Of a stretch of 64,000 nt of DNA, positions 33,434 through 41,854 are shown piece after piece. Origin of the DNA: Nosocomiicoccus ampullae (GTDB taxonomy: Bacteria > Bacillota > Bacilli > Staphylococcales > Salinicoccaceae); NCBI RefSeq assembly GCF_019357495.1, contig NZ_CP079110.1, positions 372,001 through 436,000 on the forward strand, written 5' to 3'. The stretch's first letter is position 1. Each line of letters begins with the position of its first letter. The position numbers and the translations under genes are program-made. The notes under the pieces were generated by a model that was not told the origin of the DNA, searched no databases, and saw only the letters and a list, made by a program, of their open reading frames with translations.

Positions 33434-34255
33434 TTAAGCAGATTGTAAGGTATGTTTCCTGAATTCTTCAGGAGACATGCCTTTTAATTTTAGCTTAATT
33501 CTATCTTTATTATAGTATCTAATATATTCATGTACTGCGATTTCTAATGCTTCATATGTTTTGAAAACTTCTCCATAAAACATTTCTTGCTTTAATAAGC
33601 CAAAGAAGTTCTCCATCGGTGAATTATCTAAACAGTTTCCTTTACGTGACATACTCATTGTTGCACCAAATTCTGTTATGGTATTTCCCCAACTACTATG
33701 TTGATAATGAAATCCTTGATCCGAGTGAACAACTAATTGTTTTAGATTGTGATGGTGTTCCTCAAGTGCTTTATTTAAAGGATTTAGAGCGATTGCTAGG
33801 TTCGGTGAACGACTGACCTTATATGCGATAATTTCAGAGTTATAACAATCCATAATTGTTGATAGATATAGTTTCTTTCCTTTGATAGGTAACGCAAACT
33901 CTGTGACATCTGTGACCCATAGTTGATTAAATGTTTTCGGCTTAAAGTTACGCTTTACCTTATTTGGAGCGACTGTTCCAACTTGTCCTTTATATGAACT
34001 ATAACGCGTTCTCGATTTGTTTTTGAATTTTTGACACAGTAAATTATAGGTCTTCATAATGCGTAACAAGCGCTTATGATTCACCACAATTTGTTCTCTG
34101 CTTTCGAGTATCGCTTTGATTCTTCTGTAACCATATCTACCTTTATGTTTTGAGACGATTTCTTTAATTTTTTCTACTAGCCATCGATCTTTCTGTTTCT
34201 GATCATCCATATGTTTTATCCAGTAGTAATATACAGACTTTGGTAGCTTCAACAC
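33434..34255 (-). CDS. IS3 family transposase OrfB (DDE integrase domain)
   Basis: 273 residues from the first ATG. The helical N-terminus is followed by the HTH_21-type region GRYGYRRIKAIL and an integrase core with the triad VTDVTEF (Asp), VHSDQGFHY (Asp) and DNSPMENFFG (Glu), D-x-E spacing of 35 as in IS3. The frame stays open upstream to the A6C run at 34314-34320 in the tail of orfA, so the active transposase is probably an OrfAB fusion made by -1 frameshifting; the ATG at 34255 may be only internal. Confidence 0.92.
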   Translation of the reverse strand: MLKLPKSVYYYWIKHMDDQKQKDRWLVEKIKEIVSKHKGRYGYRRIKAILESREQIVVNHKRLLRIMKTYNLLCQKFKNKSRTRYSSYKGQVGTVAPNKVKRNFKPKTFNQLWVTDVTEFALPIKGKKLYLSTIMDCYNSEIIAYKVSRSPNLAIALNPLNKALEEHHHNLKQLVVHSDQGFHYQHSSWGNTITEFGATMSMSRKGNCLDNSPMENFFGLLKQEMFYGEVFKTYEALEIAVHEYIRYYNKDRIKLKLKGMSPEEFRKHTLQSA

Positions 34256-34305
34256 TGTTAAAATCTCTTTTAGTGTATAAGTCGTTTCTTGCCTTACCTC
34301 AAGCG

Positions 34306-34848
34306 CTACTTTCGTTTTTTGTCTGTTGGATCTGTCGGTAAGGCGTTTAACTTTTTTAGAATGATATTTTCCAGTTCTTTCATTCTGAGTTCTTCTCTTA
34401 GACGTTCTAACTCTTCGCGTTCTGTTTCATTCAGAGGCTCACTCTTCGATACTTGTTTTTGGTTATTTTCTTTCTTAGACATATATTTTATTGGTCTCCC
34501 TTGTTTACCCTCTAGAGCAGCTGGACCACCTTCTTGGATCTTGCGATTCCAGTTAGCGATTGTTGTAAAATGCTTGATACCAAAGTATTCCGCTGTTTCT
34601 CTATAGGACAATTGATTCTCTTCTCTATATTTTAAAACAGCCTGCTTAAATTCACTAGTATATTGAGTATTACTAAGAGATTTAGTGAGGCCCTGATAGC
34701 CATATGTGTTATATTGTCTTACCCATTTTTGAACAAGCGATCTATCCACATTATACTTTTCACCTAAAACTCTATATCCTCCTGATCCATTTAAATATTC
34801 ATTAACTACTTTTACCTTAAATTCAAAGCTATGCTTTTTATACTTCAT
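34306..34848 (-). CDS. IS3 family OrfA (helix-turn-helix protein)
   Basis: 180 residues with two helix-turn-helix regions (YRVLGEKYNVDRSLVQKWVRQY and YRETAEYFGIKHFTTIANWNRK, shown in part) and a C-terminal leucine-zipper-like helix ending LRMKELENIILKKL. It binds the IS ends and dimerises with OrfAB. The gene ends at DKKRK, with the slippery A-run AAAAAAC at its last codons. Confidence 0.9.
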   Translation of the reverse strand: MKYKKHSFEFKVKVVNEYLNGSGGYRVLGEKYNVDRSLVQKWVRQYNTYGYQGLTKSLSNTQYTSEFKQAVLKYREENQLSYRETAEYFGIKHFTTIANWNRKIQEGGPAALEGKQGRPIKYMSKKENNQKQVSKSEPLNETEREELERLREELRMKELENIILKKLNALPTDPTDKKRK

Positions 34849-34918
34849 ACAAAAACACCCCTAAAGTTGGATTTCCATGTCCAACTTTAGGGGTGCACCT
34901 CAATTAGAGCTTATTTTT

Positions 34919-35353
34919 TTACAATTTTTTTATCATATCTATATGCGGAATTCCAACATCCATGTATTCTTTTGAACTTTCCTCGTATCCTAAGTTTGTA
35001 TAGAATTTAATTGCATGGGTTTGTGCACCAAGTTTTGCCCAGTGGTATCCTGACTGTCTTGCATGAACATGTACGAAGTTCATTAAGTTATTACCAAAGC
35101 CCATACCTCTATATTCTTTTAACACAGCCATTCTTTCGACTTTTATTGTTGAGTCGTCTATTTTTCTGTATCTTACTGTGCCTGCAGGCGAGTCGTTAAA
35201 GAGTAGGAGGACGTTTAATGATTCTTTTTCGTATTCGTCTAATTCTTTGTCTTCAGGAACGCCTTGTTCTTCTACAAATACTCTTTTTCTTATGTTTACG
35301 CAGTCGTTATAGTATTTCTCTTCATCCGTTATATAAATATTTATGTCGGTCAC
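34919..35353 (-). CDS. GNAT family N-acetyltransferase
   Basis: A 144-residue acetyltransferase. The acetyl-CoA loop is EYRGMGFGNNLM, preceded by strand KVERMAVLKE and followed by GAQTHAIKFYTNLGYE, the usual GNAT order; it is closest in layout to the YjcF/ElaA-like group (RKRVFVEEQGVPEDKELD). The acceptor is unknown. The start is uncertain: GTG at 35353 overlaps AGGAG, and no ATG, GTG or TTG follows at good spacing, only ATA (35344). It lies downstream of the LCP gene. Confidence 0.82.
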   Translation of the reverse strand: MTDINIYITDEEKYYNDCVNIRKRVFVEEQGVPEDKELDEYEKESLNVLLLFNDSPAGTVRYRKIDDSTIKVERMAVLKEYRGMGFGNNLMNFVHVHARQSGYHWAKLGAQTHAIKFYTNLGYEESSKEYMDVGIPHIDMIKKL

Positions 35354-35359
35354 TCCTAA

Positions 35360-35393
35360 AAAATAATGACTAAGTATTATACTTAGTCATTAT
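35360..35393 (-). terminator. Terminator of the LCP gene
   Basis: A perfect 12-bp hairpin AATGACTAAGTA / TACTTAGTCATT (35367-35378, 35382-35393); on the minus strand it is followed by TATTTTTTAGG, which runs into the acetyltransferase ribosome site. Confidence 0.75.
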
Positions 35394-35423
35394 ATAATAT
35401 ACTTTAAGTTTTGTATTGTCATA

Positions 35424-36773
35424 TCATTCAGGTGAAAAGTATTCGTCTCTAGGGTTTGAACCTGGATTTAATGAGTTATTCCAGTCCTCATTTTGATTAT
35501 TGTTTTGATTATAGTTTTCTTGATCATTTTGATTGTAGTTTTGGTTATAGTTTTCTTGTTCATCTAAATTTTGCTCTTTTGTCGGTGGTGTATAGTCTTG
35601 ACCATCTTCTGATTGTACGTCAGTGTCACCTTCGTTTTCTTCAAAGTTGTCTAACGTTTTTTCAGGTATATCAAACCCATCTCCATACTGACTTTTATAA
35701 CCTTCTTTTGCGAACCCTGGTATATCGTCACCTGTTAACTTGTATTCATCGATAATATCGTTACCAATTAAGACTGTTGGATTTAGCCAGTAAGCGAGTC
35801 GAATGTTAGAGAAATCATTGACGTCTGGTGGATCTAATCCAAGTATTTCTCTTAATGTACGACTTAATACGAATAAGTGCTCTTCGTTTGGTTTATAATA
35901 ATATGCACCATTATCTCCAATAAAATCTTCACCTAAAATCATTGTCGTATCGAACTTAACTTCATTACTTGCGAAGTATTTCGCGAGTTTTGTGAGATCT
36001 TTCATTTTAAAGTTATGTGTGACGTTTTGTGATACGACGTCCACTAAATCATCAACTTTAGTAATCGCGCCAGTCGATTTTGCGCGGTTCATAATTGCTT
36101 GAACCATTTCCATTTGTCTTTCTCCGCGACCAAAGTCTGAGTCTACACGTCGACTTCTTACAACAGCGAGTGCTTCTTCACCAGTTAATTTACGGTGACC
36201 TTTTTTAACTTTAATTTTACCTGTGTCGTCTTGGTTTGGTTCTTCCATATCAAATGGGACATCGAACTCAACACCACCTAACGTATTGACGATATCAACG
36301 ACTGAGTCGAAGTTTACACGTATGTAAAAGTCGACAGGTACGTTTAGTAAATTTTCAACTGAATCTACTGCACCATCAATGCCACCTAACGCGTGTGCGT
36401 GGTTGATTTTATCAAATGCTTGTTCGTCACTCATATAACTTAGTGTGTCACGCGGGATATTAATCATTCGAATAATATCACCTTCACGGTCAAACGTCGC
36501 AAGTATCATCGTATCTGTTCTAAAGTCATCGGTATTTATTTTTTCTTTTTCAGCACGTTTTTTATTTTCATCGATACCTAATATTAATACGTTGAAACTA
36601 TTATCGATATCGACATCTTCATCGCCACGTAACTCTGATTTATCATTTTTTAAATCACTAAATGACGAATTAACACCTTTGTTTAAGGTGTAGTATAAGT
36701 AACCTCCATATGCTGCTGCACCAATTAATCCAATAATAATGATGACGAGCAATATTTTTAAAGTTTTCTTCAT
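35424..36773 (-). CDS. LytR-CpsA-Psr (LCP) family wall polymer ligase
   Basis: A 449-residue protein with one N-terminal transmembrane helix (about 5-27) and an extracellular LCP domain (about 60-300): NVLILGIDE, DTMILATFD, NIPRDTLSYM, GVEFDVPFDM and VRSRRVDSDFGRGERQ carry the Asp and Arg residues that bind the pyrophosphate lipid. LCP enzymes move finished teichoic acid from undecaprenyl-PP to peptidoglycan. The C-terminal 80 residues are acidic and disordered with NYNQN-type repeats. It lies beside tarB and tarD on the same strand, which fits the job. Confidence 0.92.
   Translation of the reverse strand: MKKTLKILLVIIIIGLIGAAAYGGYLYYTLNKGVNSSFSDLKNDKSELRGDEDVDIDNSFNVLILGIDENKKRAEKEKINTDDFRTDTMILATFDREGDIIRMINIPRDTLSYMSDEQAFDKINHAHALGGIDGAVDSVENLLNVPVDFYIRVNFDSVVDIVNTLGGVEFDVPFDMEEPNQDDTGKIKVKKGHRKLTGEEALAVVRSRRVDSDFGRGERQMEMVQAIMNRAKSTGAITKVDDLVDVVSQNVTHNFKMKDLTKLAKYFASNEVKFDTTMILGEDFIGDNGAYYYKPNEEHLFVLSRTLREILGLDPPDVNDFSNIRLAYWLNPTVLIGNDIIDEYKLTGDDIPGFAKEGYKSQYGDGFDIPEKTLDNFEENEGDTDVQSEDGQDYTPPTKEQNLDEQENYNQNYNQNDQENYNQNNNQNEDWNNSLNPGSNPRDEYFSPE
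35490..35560 (-). repeat. Short tandem repeats in the LCP tail
   Basis: Repeated TTTTGATTATAGTTTTCTTG-like units, read on the minus strand, encode QENYNQN and NYNQN repeats. Such tracts can gain or lose units by slippage and change tail length. Confidence 0.6.
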
Positions 36774-36811
36774 AAATTATCTCCAAACTAAGCTTAAAAA
36801 TTAATTAGCAT

Positions 36812-37936
36812 TTATTTTAACACTTTTACTAATACATTTGTATTATTTGTATGATTATACTCATTCCACTGATGTTTAAATTTACGAATTTCATCTATAG
36901 AGAACTGATTCTCTTTAATCATTTGTATAATATCGTCTGTAGAATAGGCGATATTTGATGTCGTTAAATTTTCGTATTTGTCAATAAGTCCTTTTTCTTT
37001 TTTATAGTCGTCGATATCATACGGATAATATATAATCGGTCGTTCTAGGTTGGAAAATTCAAATCCAACAGACGAATAATCTGTAATTAAAATATCAGTC
37101 ATACTTAAAACGCTTTCTAAAGAATACCCTTTACTTAGGTTAATCACGTTTTTAAGAATGTTATTTAACTCGACAGTCGGGTGAAGTCTTAACGCGATAA
37201 TATAGTTATTTGGTAAGACTCTCGTCATCTTTTCGATATCAAGGTGAATGTCATTCACATTAAACTGATTTTCACGATACGTCGGTGCGTATGTAATAAT
37301 GATTGTTTCATTACTAATATTTAGTGACTTTCTTAAACAATCGTTCGTATTTTTTATGACAGCTTCATCGTTATAAAAATCGAGTCTTGGCATACTAGTT
37401 TTTAGTATTTTGTCATCATTAATATTAAATACTTTTTTAAATATTTCTGACATTGTTTTAGAACCAGAGACATAGTAGTCGATATTTTGATACGTACGTT
37501 GAAATCTGTCTTTTGATCGCTTTGGTCTATGGTTAAAAGTCTGATCAGCTAAGCCAAAAGCTTTAACTGCGCCTACTGCGTGCCACGTTTGTATGACAGT
37601 AACGTAAGGTCTTAACGTATTCATACCACCAAGTACTGGGAAATGATTGTCTAGAATAATGTTTTTTGCTCGACTGATTTCATACAGTTCTTTTAAATTA
37701 AAGTTACTATGTGAATAGACCGTGACATTATTATAATATTTGAACTCATACGGACGTTCTGTATAAATAATAACTTCATTGTAATAACGTAATTTAGGAT
37801 TTTGAATAATATAATTAATGTTGTCGCCATATGAGGTTAATAATACAACTGAATTTTTAAGTGGCAATAATCGCGCGAATAAAAAGAAACGTGAGACAAT
37901 AAAATTGTACACACGTAACACTGCTTCTTTAATCAT
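36812..37936 (-). CDS. tarB: Teichoic acid glycerol-phosphate primase TarB/TagB
   Basis: A 374-residue membrane-associated CDP-glycerol glycerophosphotransferase. It puts the first glycerol phosphate on ManNAc-GlcNAc-PP-undecaprenol. Key elements are QTWHAVGAVKAFGL (catalytic His), YAPTYREN, LRLHPTVE and ITDYSSVGFEF. The hydrophobic N-terminus (about 8-30) fits monotopic membrane binding. Its start overlaps the end of tarD by 8 bases, so the two are translationally coupled. Confidence 0.9.
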   Translation of the reverse strand: MIKEAVLRVYNFIVSRFFLFARLLPLKNSVVLLTSYGDNINYIIQNPKLRYYNEVIIYTERPYEFKYYNNVTVYSHSNFNLKELYEISRAKNIILDNHFPVLGGMNTLRPYVTVIQTWHAVGAVKAFGLADQTFNHRPKRSKDRFQRTYQNIDYYVSGSKTMSEIFKKVFNINDDKILKTSMPRLDFYNDEAVIKNTNDCLRKSLNISNETIIITYAPTYRENQFNVNDIHLDIEKMTRVLPNNYIIALRLHPTVELNNILKNVINLSKGYSLESVLSMTDILITDYSSVGFEFSNLERPIIYYPYDIDDYKKEKGLIDKYENLTTSNIAYSTDDIIQMIKENQFSIDEIRKFKHQWNEYNHTNNTNVLVKVLK

Positions 37937-38321
37937 TATTGTTTAAGTCTTTCTTAATTTTAGTCGTAGAAATACCTTCAGTTCTAGGAAGATACACAAC
38001 TTCACATAAGTCTTTTAAGAAGTCGAACTCACCTTCCCAGTCATGTCCCATTACAAAAGTATCGATATCATGTTTTTTAATATCGTCACGTTTTTGTTCC
38101 CAGTTTTCTTCAGGGATAACTTCATCGACGTATTTAATTGCTTCTAAAATAAGTTTACGATCTTCATAAGAATGGTAAGATTCTTTATGCTTTAGGCGAT
38201 TAAATTCATCCGAAGAAACTGCAACTACTAAGTAATCCCCAAGTTCTTTCGCACGTCTTAAAATATTAACGTGACCAGCGTGTAGTAAATCAAAAGTTCC
38301 ATAAGTAATAATTTTTTTCAT
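37929..38321 (-). CDS. tarD: Glycerol-3-phosphate cytidylyltransferase TarD/TagD
   Basis: A 130-residue nucleotidyltransferase that makes CDP-glycerol, the donor for all the glycerophosphotransferases in this region. The signature motifs are GTFDLLHAGHVNILRRA (HxGH, residues about 15-18) and EGISTTKIK (the ISTTKI motif); RTEGIS also fits. Length agrees with B. subtilis TagD (129). It is cotranscribed with tarB and is divergent from tarF over 160 bases. Confidence 0.96.
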   Translation of the reverse strand: MKKIITYGTFDLLHAGHVNILRRAKELGDYLVVAVSSDEFNRLKHKESYHSYEDRKLILEAIKYVDEVIPEENWEQKRDDIKKHDIDTFVMGHDWEGEFDFLKDLCEVVYLPRTEGISTTKIKKDLNNND

Positions 38322-38483
38322 TAAAAATCACCTTTAATTTTTATACTAACTTTCAGTTTATAACATTCTTATATTTAATGCGATAATTATTGTAAAGAAA
38401 TTAAAGTTTTCGTTTAAAATCTTAGGTATAATATAAAGTATAGATTATAATAGTTTAAGGATAATTAGAAAGTAAGGTATTTT

Positions 38484-39653
38484 ATGAAGATTTTTAAATC
38501 AATCGCATTATTCGGTTATAAAGTTGTATTCAAAATTGCTGGTGCAGTGTTACCAAAAAAGAAAAACAGAATTATATTTGAAAGTTTCTTAGGAAAACAA
38601 TATAGTGATAACCCTAGAGCATTGTATGAGTATATGTTAAAAGAATATGGTGATAAGTATGAATTAATTTGGAGTGTAGACAAAAGATATATCCAATTAT
38701 TCGAAGACAAACAAGTACCATATTTTAAAAGATTTTCATTAAAATGGTTAATTGCAATGAATACTGCAGGAATGTGGATTTCAAATAGTCGCCTGCCTTT
38801 ATGGATTTCAAAACCTAAAAAGACGACGTATTTACAAACATGGCATGGTACACCGTTAAAACGTCTTGCGTTAGATATGGACGAAGTTCATATGCCAGGG
38901 ACAGATACAGAGCGTTATAAGAAAAATTTCACGACTGAATCGAGTAAATGGGACTATTTAGTGTCACCGAATCATTACTCTACAGAAATCTTTAAACGTG
39001 CATTTAATTTTAATAAAACAGTCTTAGAAACAGGTTATCCTCGAAATGACTATTTAGTAAATTATAATGATGAGGATTATATTCATAAGCTTAAAGTAGA
39101 TTTAGGAATTCAGAGAAATAAAAAAGTAATATTATACGCACCGACTTGGCGTGATAACGAATTTTATGCGCGTGGGCGCTATAAGTTTGATATTCAATTA
39201 GATTTGGATAGAATGCGTGATCAGCTGGGTGAAGACTATATTATTTTACTTAGAATGCATTATTTAATTGCAGAAAATATTAACGTTGAAAAGTATGAAG
39301 GTTTCGTTATTGATTTTTCAAGTTACGAAGATATTAGAGACTTATATTTAGTTTCAGATATTTTAATGACGGATTATTCTTCTGTATTTTTCGATTACGC
39401 GATTTTAAATCGTCCAATGCTATTCTTTACATATGATTTAGAAAGCTATCGTGATACGTTAAGAGGGTTTTATTTTGATTTTGAAAAAGATGCCCCTGGT
39501 CCATTGTTATATAATACTGATGAGGTTATTGAAGCAATTCAAAATATAGATCAAGATCAGTTTTATGACTTACGTCAAAATTTTAGAAAGAGATTTTGTA
39601 AACTAGAAAATGGTCAAGCGTCAAAAAATGTAATTGAGAAAACATTAAAATAG
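38484..39653 (+). CDS. tarF: CDP-glycerol glycerophosphotransferase TarF-like
   Basis: A 389-residue enzyme, the same length as S. aureus TarF, which adds one or more glycerol phosphates to the TarB product. Motifs are FESFLGKQYSDNPRALYEYM, QTWHGTPLKRLALDMD (catalytic His), YAPTWRDNEFY, LLRMHYL and MTDYSSVFFDYA. The C-terminal half is very like the C-terminal half of the 723-residue protein at 44687. It starts the exporter operon tarF-tarG-tarH. Confidence 0.88.
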   Translation: MKIFKSIALFGYKVVFKIAGAVLPKKKNRIIFESFLGKQYSDNPRALYEYMLKEYGDKYELIWSVDKRYIQLFEDKQVPYFKRFSLKWLIAMNTAGMWISNSRLPLWISKPKKTTYLQTWHGTPLKRLALDMDEVHMPGTDTERYKKNFTTESSKWDYLVSPNHYSTEIFKRAFNFNKTVLETGYPRNDYLVNYNDEDYIHKLKVDLGIQRNKKVILYAPTWRDNEFYARGRYKFDIQLDLDRMRDQLGEDYIILLRMHYLIAENINVEKYEGFVIDFSSYEDIRDLYLVSDILMTDYSSVFFDYAILNRPMLFFTYDLESYRDTLRGFYFDFEKDAPGPLLYNTDEVIEAIQNIDQDQFYDLRQNFRKRFCKLENGQASKNVIEKTLK

Positions 39654-39672
39654 AGATTTGAAAGGAATTATT

Positions 39673-40494
39673 ATGAAATCTTTGTTTAAACTAATAAAAG
39701 AGCAAATTGAATATTTTAATTTAGCTCGAAGATTATCTTTATATGAATTAAAAAGTAGTAACAAAAACAACTATCTTGGAATGTTATGGGAGTTATTAAA
39801 TCCATTAACACAAATACTTATCTACTGGTTTGTGTTTGGTACACTACGAAACCGTGCGCCGGTAGAGGTCAATGGTGAAGAGATACCATTCTTATTATGG
39901 CTTATCGTTGGTTTTTTAGTTTGGATATTTTTCTACCAAGCATCTATACAAGCATCAAAGTCAATTTACTCAAGATTAAGAATGTTATCTAAAATGAATT
40001 TCCCGATGAGTGTGATACCTAATATTCCTATTTTTTCAAAAATGTATATTCACATTGGGATGATTATTATTGCATTCTTTATTTATCAGTTTTCTGGATA
40101 TACAGTCACAATTTATATCATACAGTTCTTTTACTTTGTTATTTGTTTATATGCATTAACATTTGCTTTTGGATTGATTATGTCAACGCTATCTACAATT
40201 GTGAGAGACGTACACTTATTCTTAAACTCTACTTTAAGAATGGGACTATATGTTTCAGGAGTACTTTGGCCGTTAACAATTTTAAATGATTTTCCAAAAG
40301 TTCAAGCATTTTTAAAGTTTAACCCTCTAATTTATGTAGTAGAGGGATACCGATATGCATTTCTAGGTAGAGGATGGTATATCGTAGAGCATTGGAAATA
40401 TGGATTATACTTCTGGGCACTTGTATTGATTCTTCTAATCATTGGATCAGTATTACACATGAGATTTAGAAGAAACTTTATTGACTACTTATAG
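39673..40494 (+). CDS. tarG: Teichoic acid ABC exporter permease TarG/TagG
   Basis: A 273-residue ABC-2 type permease with six helices, preceded by an amphipathic N-terminus (MKSLFKLIKEQIEYFNLARR). GMLWELLNPLTQILIYWFVF and FNPLIYVVEGYR are typical of TagG and Wzm. It moves undecaprenyl-linked wall teichoic acid across the membrane together with TarH. ATG 39673 follows AAAGGA; the in-frame TTG at 39658 has no ribosome site. The gap to tarF is 19 bases and to tarH 12. Confidence 0.93.
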   Translation: MKSLFKLIKEQIEYFNLARRLSLYELKSSNKNNYLGMLWELLNPLTQILIYWFVFGTLRNRAPVEVNGEEIPFLLWLIVGFLVWIFFYQASIQASKSIYSRLRMLSKMNFPMSVIPNIPIFSKMYIHIGMIIIAFFIYQFSGYTVTIYIIQFFYFVICLYALTFAFGLIMSTLSTIVRDVHLFLNSTLRMGLYVSGVLWPLTILNDFPKVQAFLKFNPLIYVVEGYRYAFLGRGWYIVEHWKYGLYFWALVLILLIIGSVLHMRFRRNFIDYL

Positions 40495-40506
40495 AGGTTG
40501 GATAGT

Positions 40507-41832
40507 ATGGAAAAAGTAATTGAGGTAAAAAATGTCACTAAAAGATATAAATTATTTGATGATTCAAAAGAGAAGTTTTTAAGTTTATTTAATCGAGAAA
40601 ACTATGGTAAAGACTTTTATGCACTTGACCAAGTAAATTTCTCCGCCTATGAAGGAGACGTGGTTGGATTTATTGGAACAAATGGTTCTGGTAAATCAAC
40701 GTTATCAAATATAATCGCAGGAATAGTACCTGAAACATCTGGCGATATAAAAACAAGAGGCGAAGTTGCTTTAATAGCAGTATCTGCGGGTTTAAATAAC
40801 AACTTATCTGGTAGAGAAAATATTGAATTAAAATGTTTAATGCTCGGTTTTACCAAACGAGAAATTGAAGAATTAGAGCCAGAAATCATAGAGTTTTCTG
40901 AGCTCGGTGAATTTATCGATCAGCCCGTTAAATCGTATTCAAGTGGTATGAAGTCAAGACTTGGTTTTGCTATCTCGGTAAGTGTTGACCCAGATGTTTT
41001 AATTATTGACGAAGCACTATCTGTTGGAGATAAAGCGTTCGCTGAAAAAAGTTTACAAAAGATGAAAGATTTCAAAGCACAAGGTAAGACAATGATATTT
41101 GTTTCACACTCTTTAGGACAAATGAAACAATTTTGCGATAAGATACTATGGTTAGAATTTGGTAGAGTAAAAGCTTATGGTGAAGCAGATGAAGTTTTAG
41201 GAATGTATGAAAAGTTTCTAAACAAATGGCAAAAAATGTCTAAAAAAGAACGCGATGAATATCGTAAAAATGTATTATCTACACCTGTTCAAACAGAAAC
41301 AATTTCAAAATCTGAAGACACGTTAGTATATACAACAACAGATGAATTTATAGATGAAAGTGATGACTACGAAATTCAATTAGAGAGTCGTCTTGCTCAT
41401 ATACGTGGTGGTAAATCTTATATATACGACGCACCAAATAATCAAGAGGCTAGCAAACCTTCAGATAAGTTAAAAAACAAAGTCTATTATGTAAAACGTT
41501 CGACATCATACCGTTTTGAAAAGTTTTACTTATTAAGTACAAAGCCAAGTGGAGAAGAAGGTTTAATAGGTTGGATGAAAGAAACAGATTTACAAACCCA
41601 TGTAACAACCTTTGTAGATAAAGATAAAAAAACATTCAAATTAAATGGTAAAGGATCTGCATACAATACCGCGTGGGGTGGCAAAAAACAATTAGTTTTT
41701 GACGACTTATCAGACATGAAGAATGAAACAATAGTAGTTGAAGAAACTTGGTTTATAGGTACTAATACGTGGTGTAAAGGTTATCTAAAAGAAAACTTAA
41801 TTTGGATTAATGCGAAGTATGTTTATCAATAA
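40507..41832 (+). CDS. tarH: Teichoic acid ABC exporter ATPase TarH with GW-like C-terminal domain
   Basis: A 441-residue protein. Residues 1-245 are the ATPase: GTNGSGKST (Walker A), YSSGMKSRL (signature), DVLIIDEALSVGD (Walker B). A charged linker (about 246-290) leads to about 150 residues that resemble GW modules of autolysins: YYVKRSTSYRFEKFYLLS, EGLIGWMKETDL, then SAYNTAWGGKKQLV and LIWINAKYV. S. aureus TarH has about 264 residues and no such tail. No membrane helix separates the parts, so the tail should be cytoplasmic. By analogy with Wzt it could read the polymer before export. Confidence 0.88.
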   Translation: MEKVIEVKNVTKRYKLFDDSKEKFLSLFNRENYGKDFYALDQVNFSAYEGDVVGFIGTNGSGKSTLSNIIAGIVPETSGDIKTRGEVALIAVSAGLNNNLSGRENIELKCLMLGFTKREIEELEPEIIEFSELGEFIDQPVKSYSSGMKSRLGFAISVSVDPDVLIIDEALSVGDKAFAEKSLQKMKDFKAQGKTMIFVSHSLGQMKQFCDKILWLEFGRVKAYGEADEVLGMYEKFLNKWQKMSKKERDEYRKNVLSTPVQTETISKSEDTLVYTTTDEFIDESDDYEIQLESRLAHIRGGKSYIYDAPNNQEASKPSDKLKNKVYYVKRSTSYRFEKFYLLSTKPSGEEGLIGWMKETDLQTHVTTFVDKDKKTFKLNGKGSAYNTAWGGKKQLVFDDLSDMKNETIVVEETWFIGTNTWCKGYLKENLIWINAKYVYQ

Positions 41833-41854
41833 TTTAAGGAGAAATAGTACTAAT

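Larger units (their letters stand above)
33402..34902 (-). mobile_element. IS3 family (IS150-like) insertion sequence, 1501 bp
   Basis: Ends are TGATGTGCTACCC... and ...GGGTGCACCTCA. The terminal inverted repeats match at 20 of 24 positions (33402-33425 against the complement of 34879-34902). A 3-bp target duplication ATT flanks it (33399-33401, 34903-34905). It encodes overlapping-frame orfA and orfB on the minus strand. Both genes are open and the ends intact, so the element looks complete and recent. The orfA-side end also contains a strong hairpin (CCTAAAGTTGGA / TCCAACTTTAGG). Confidence 0.9.

Noticed and set aside
35490-35560. CRISPR-like array
   Set aside because: The repeats are in frame within the LCP gene, code for NYNQN units and have no spacers.
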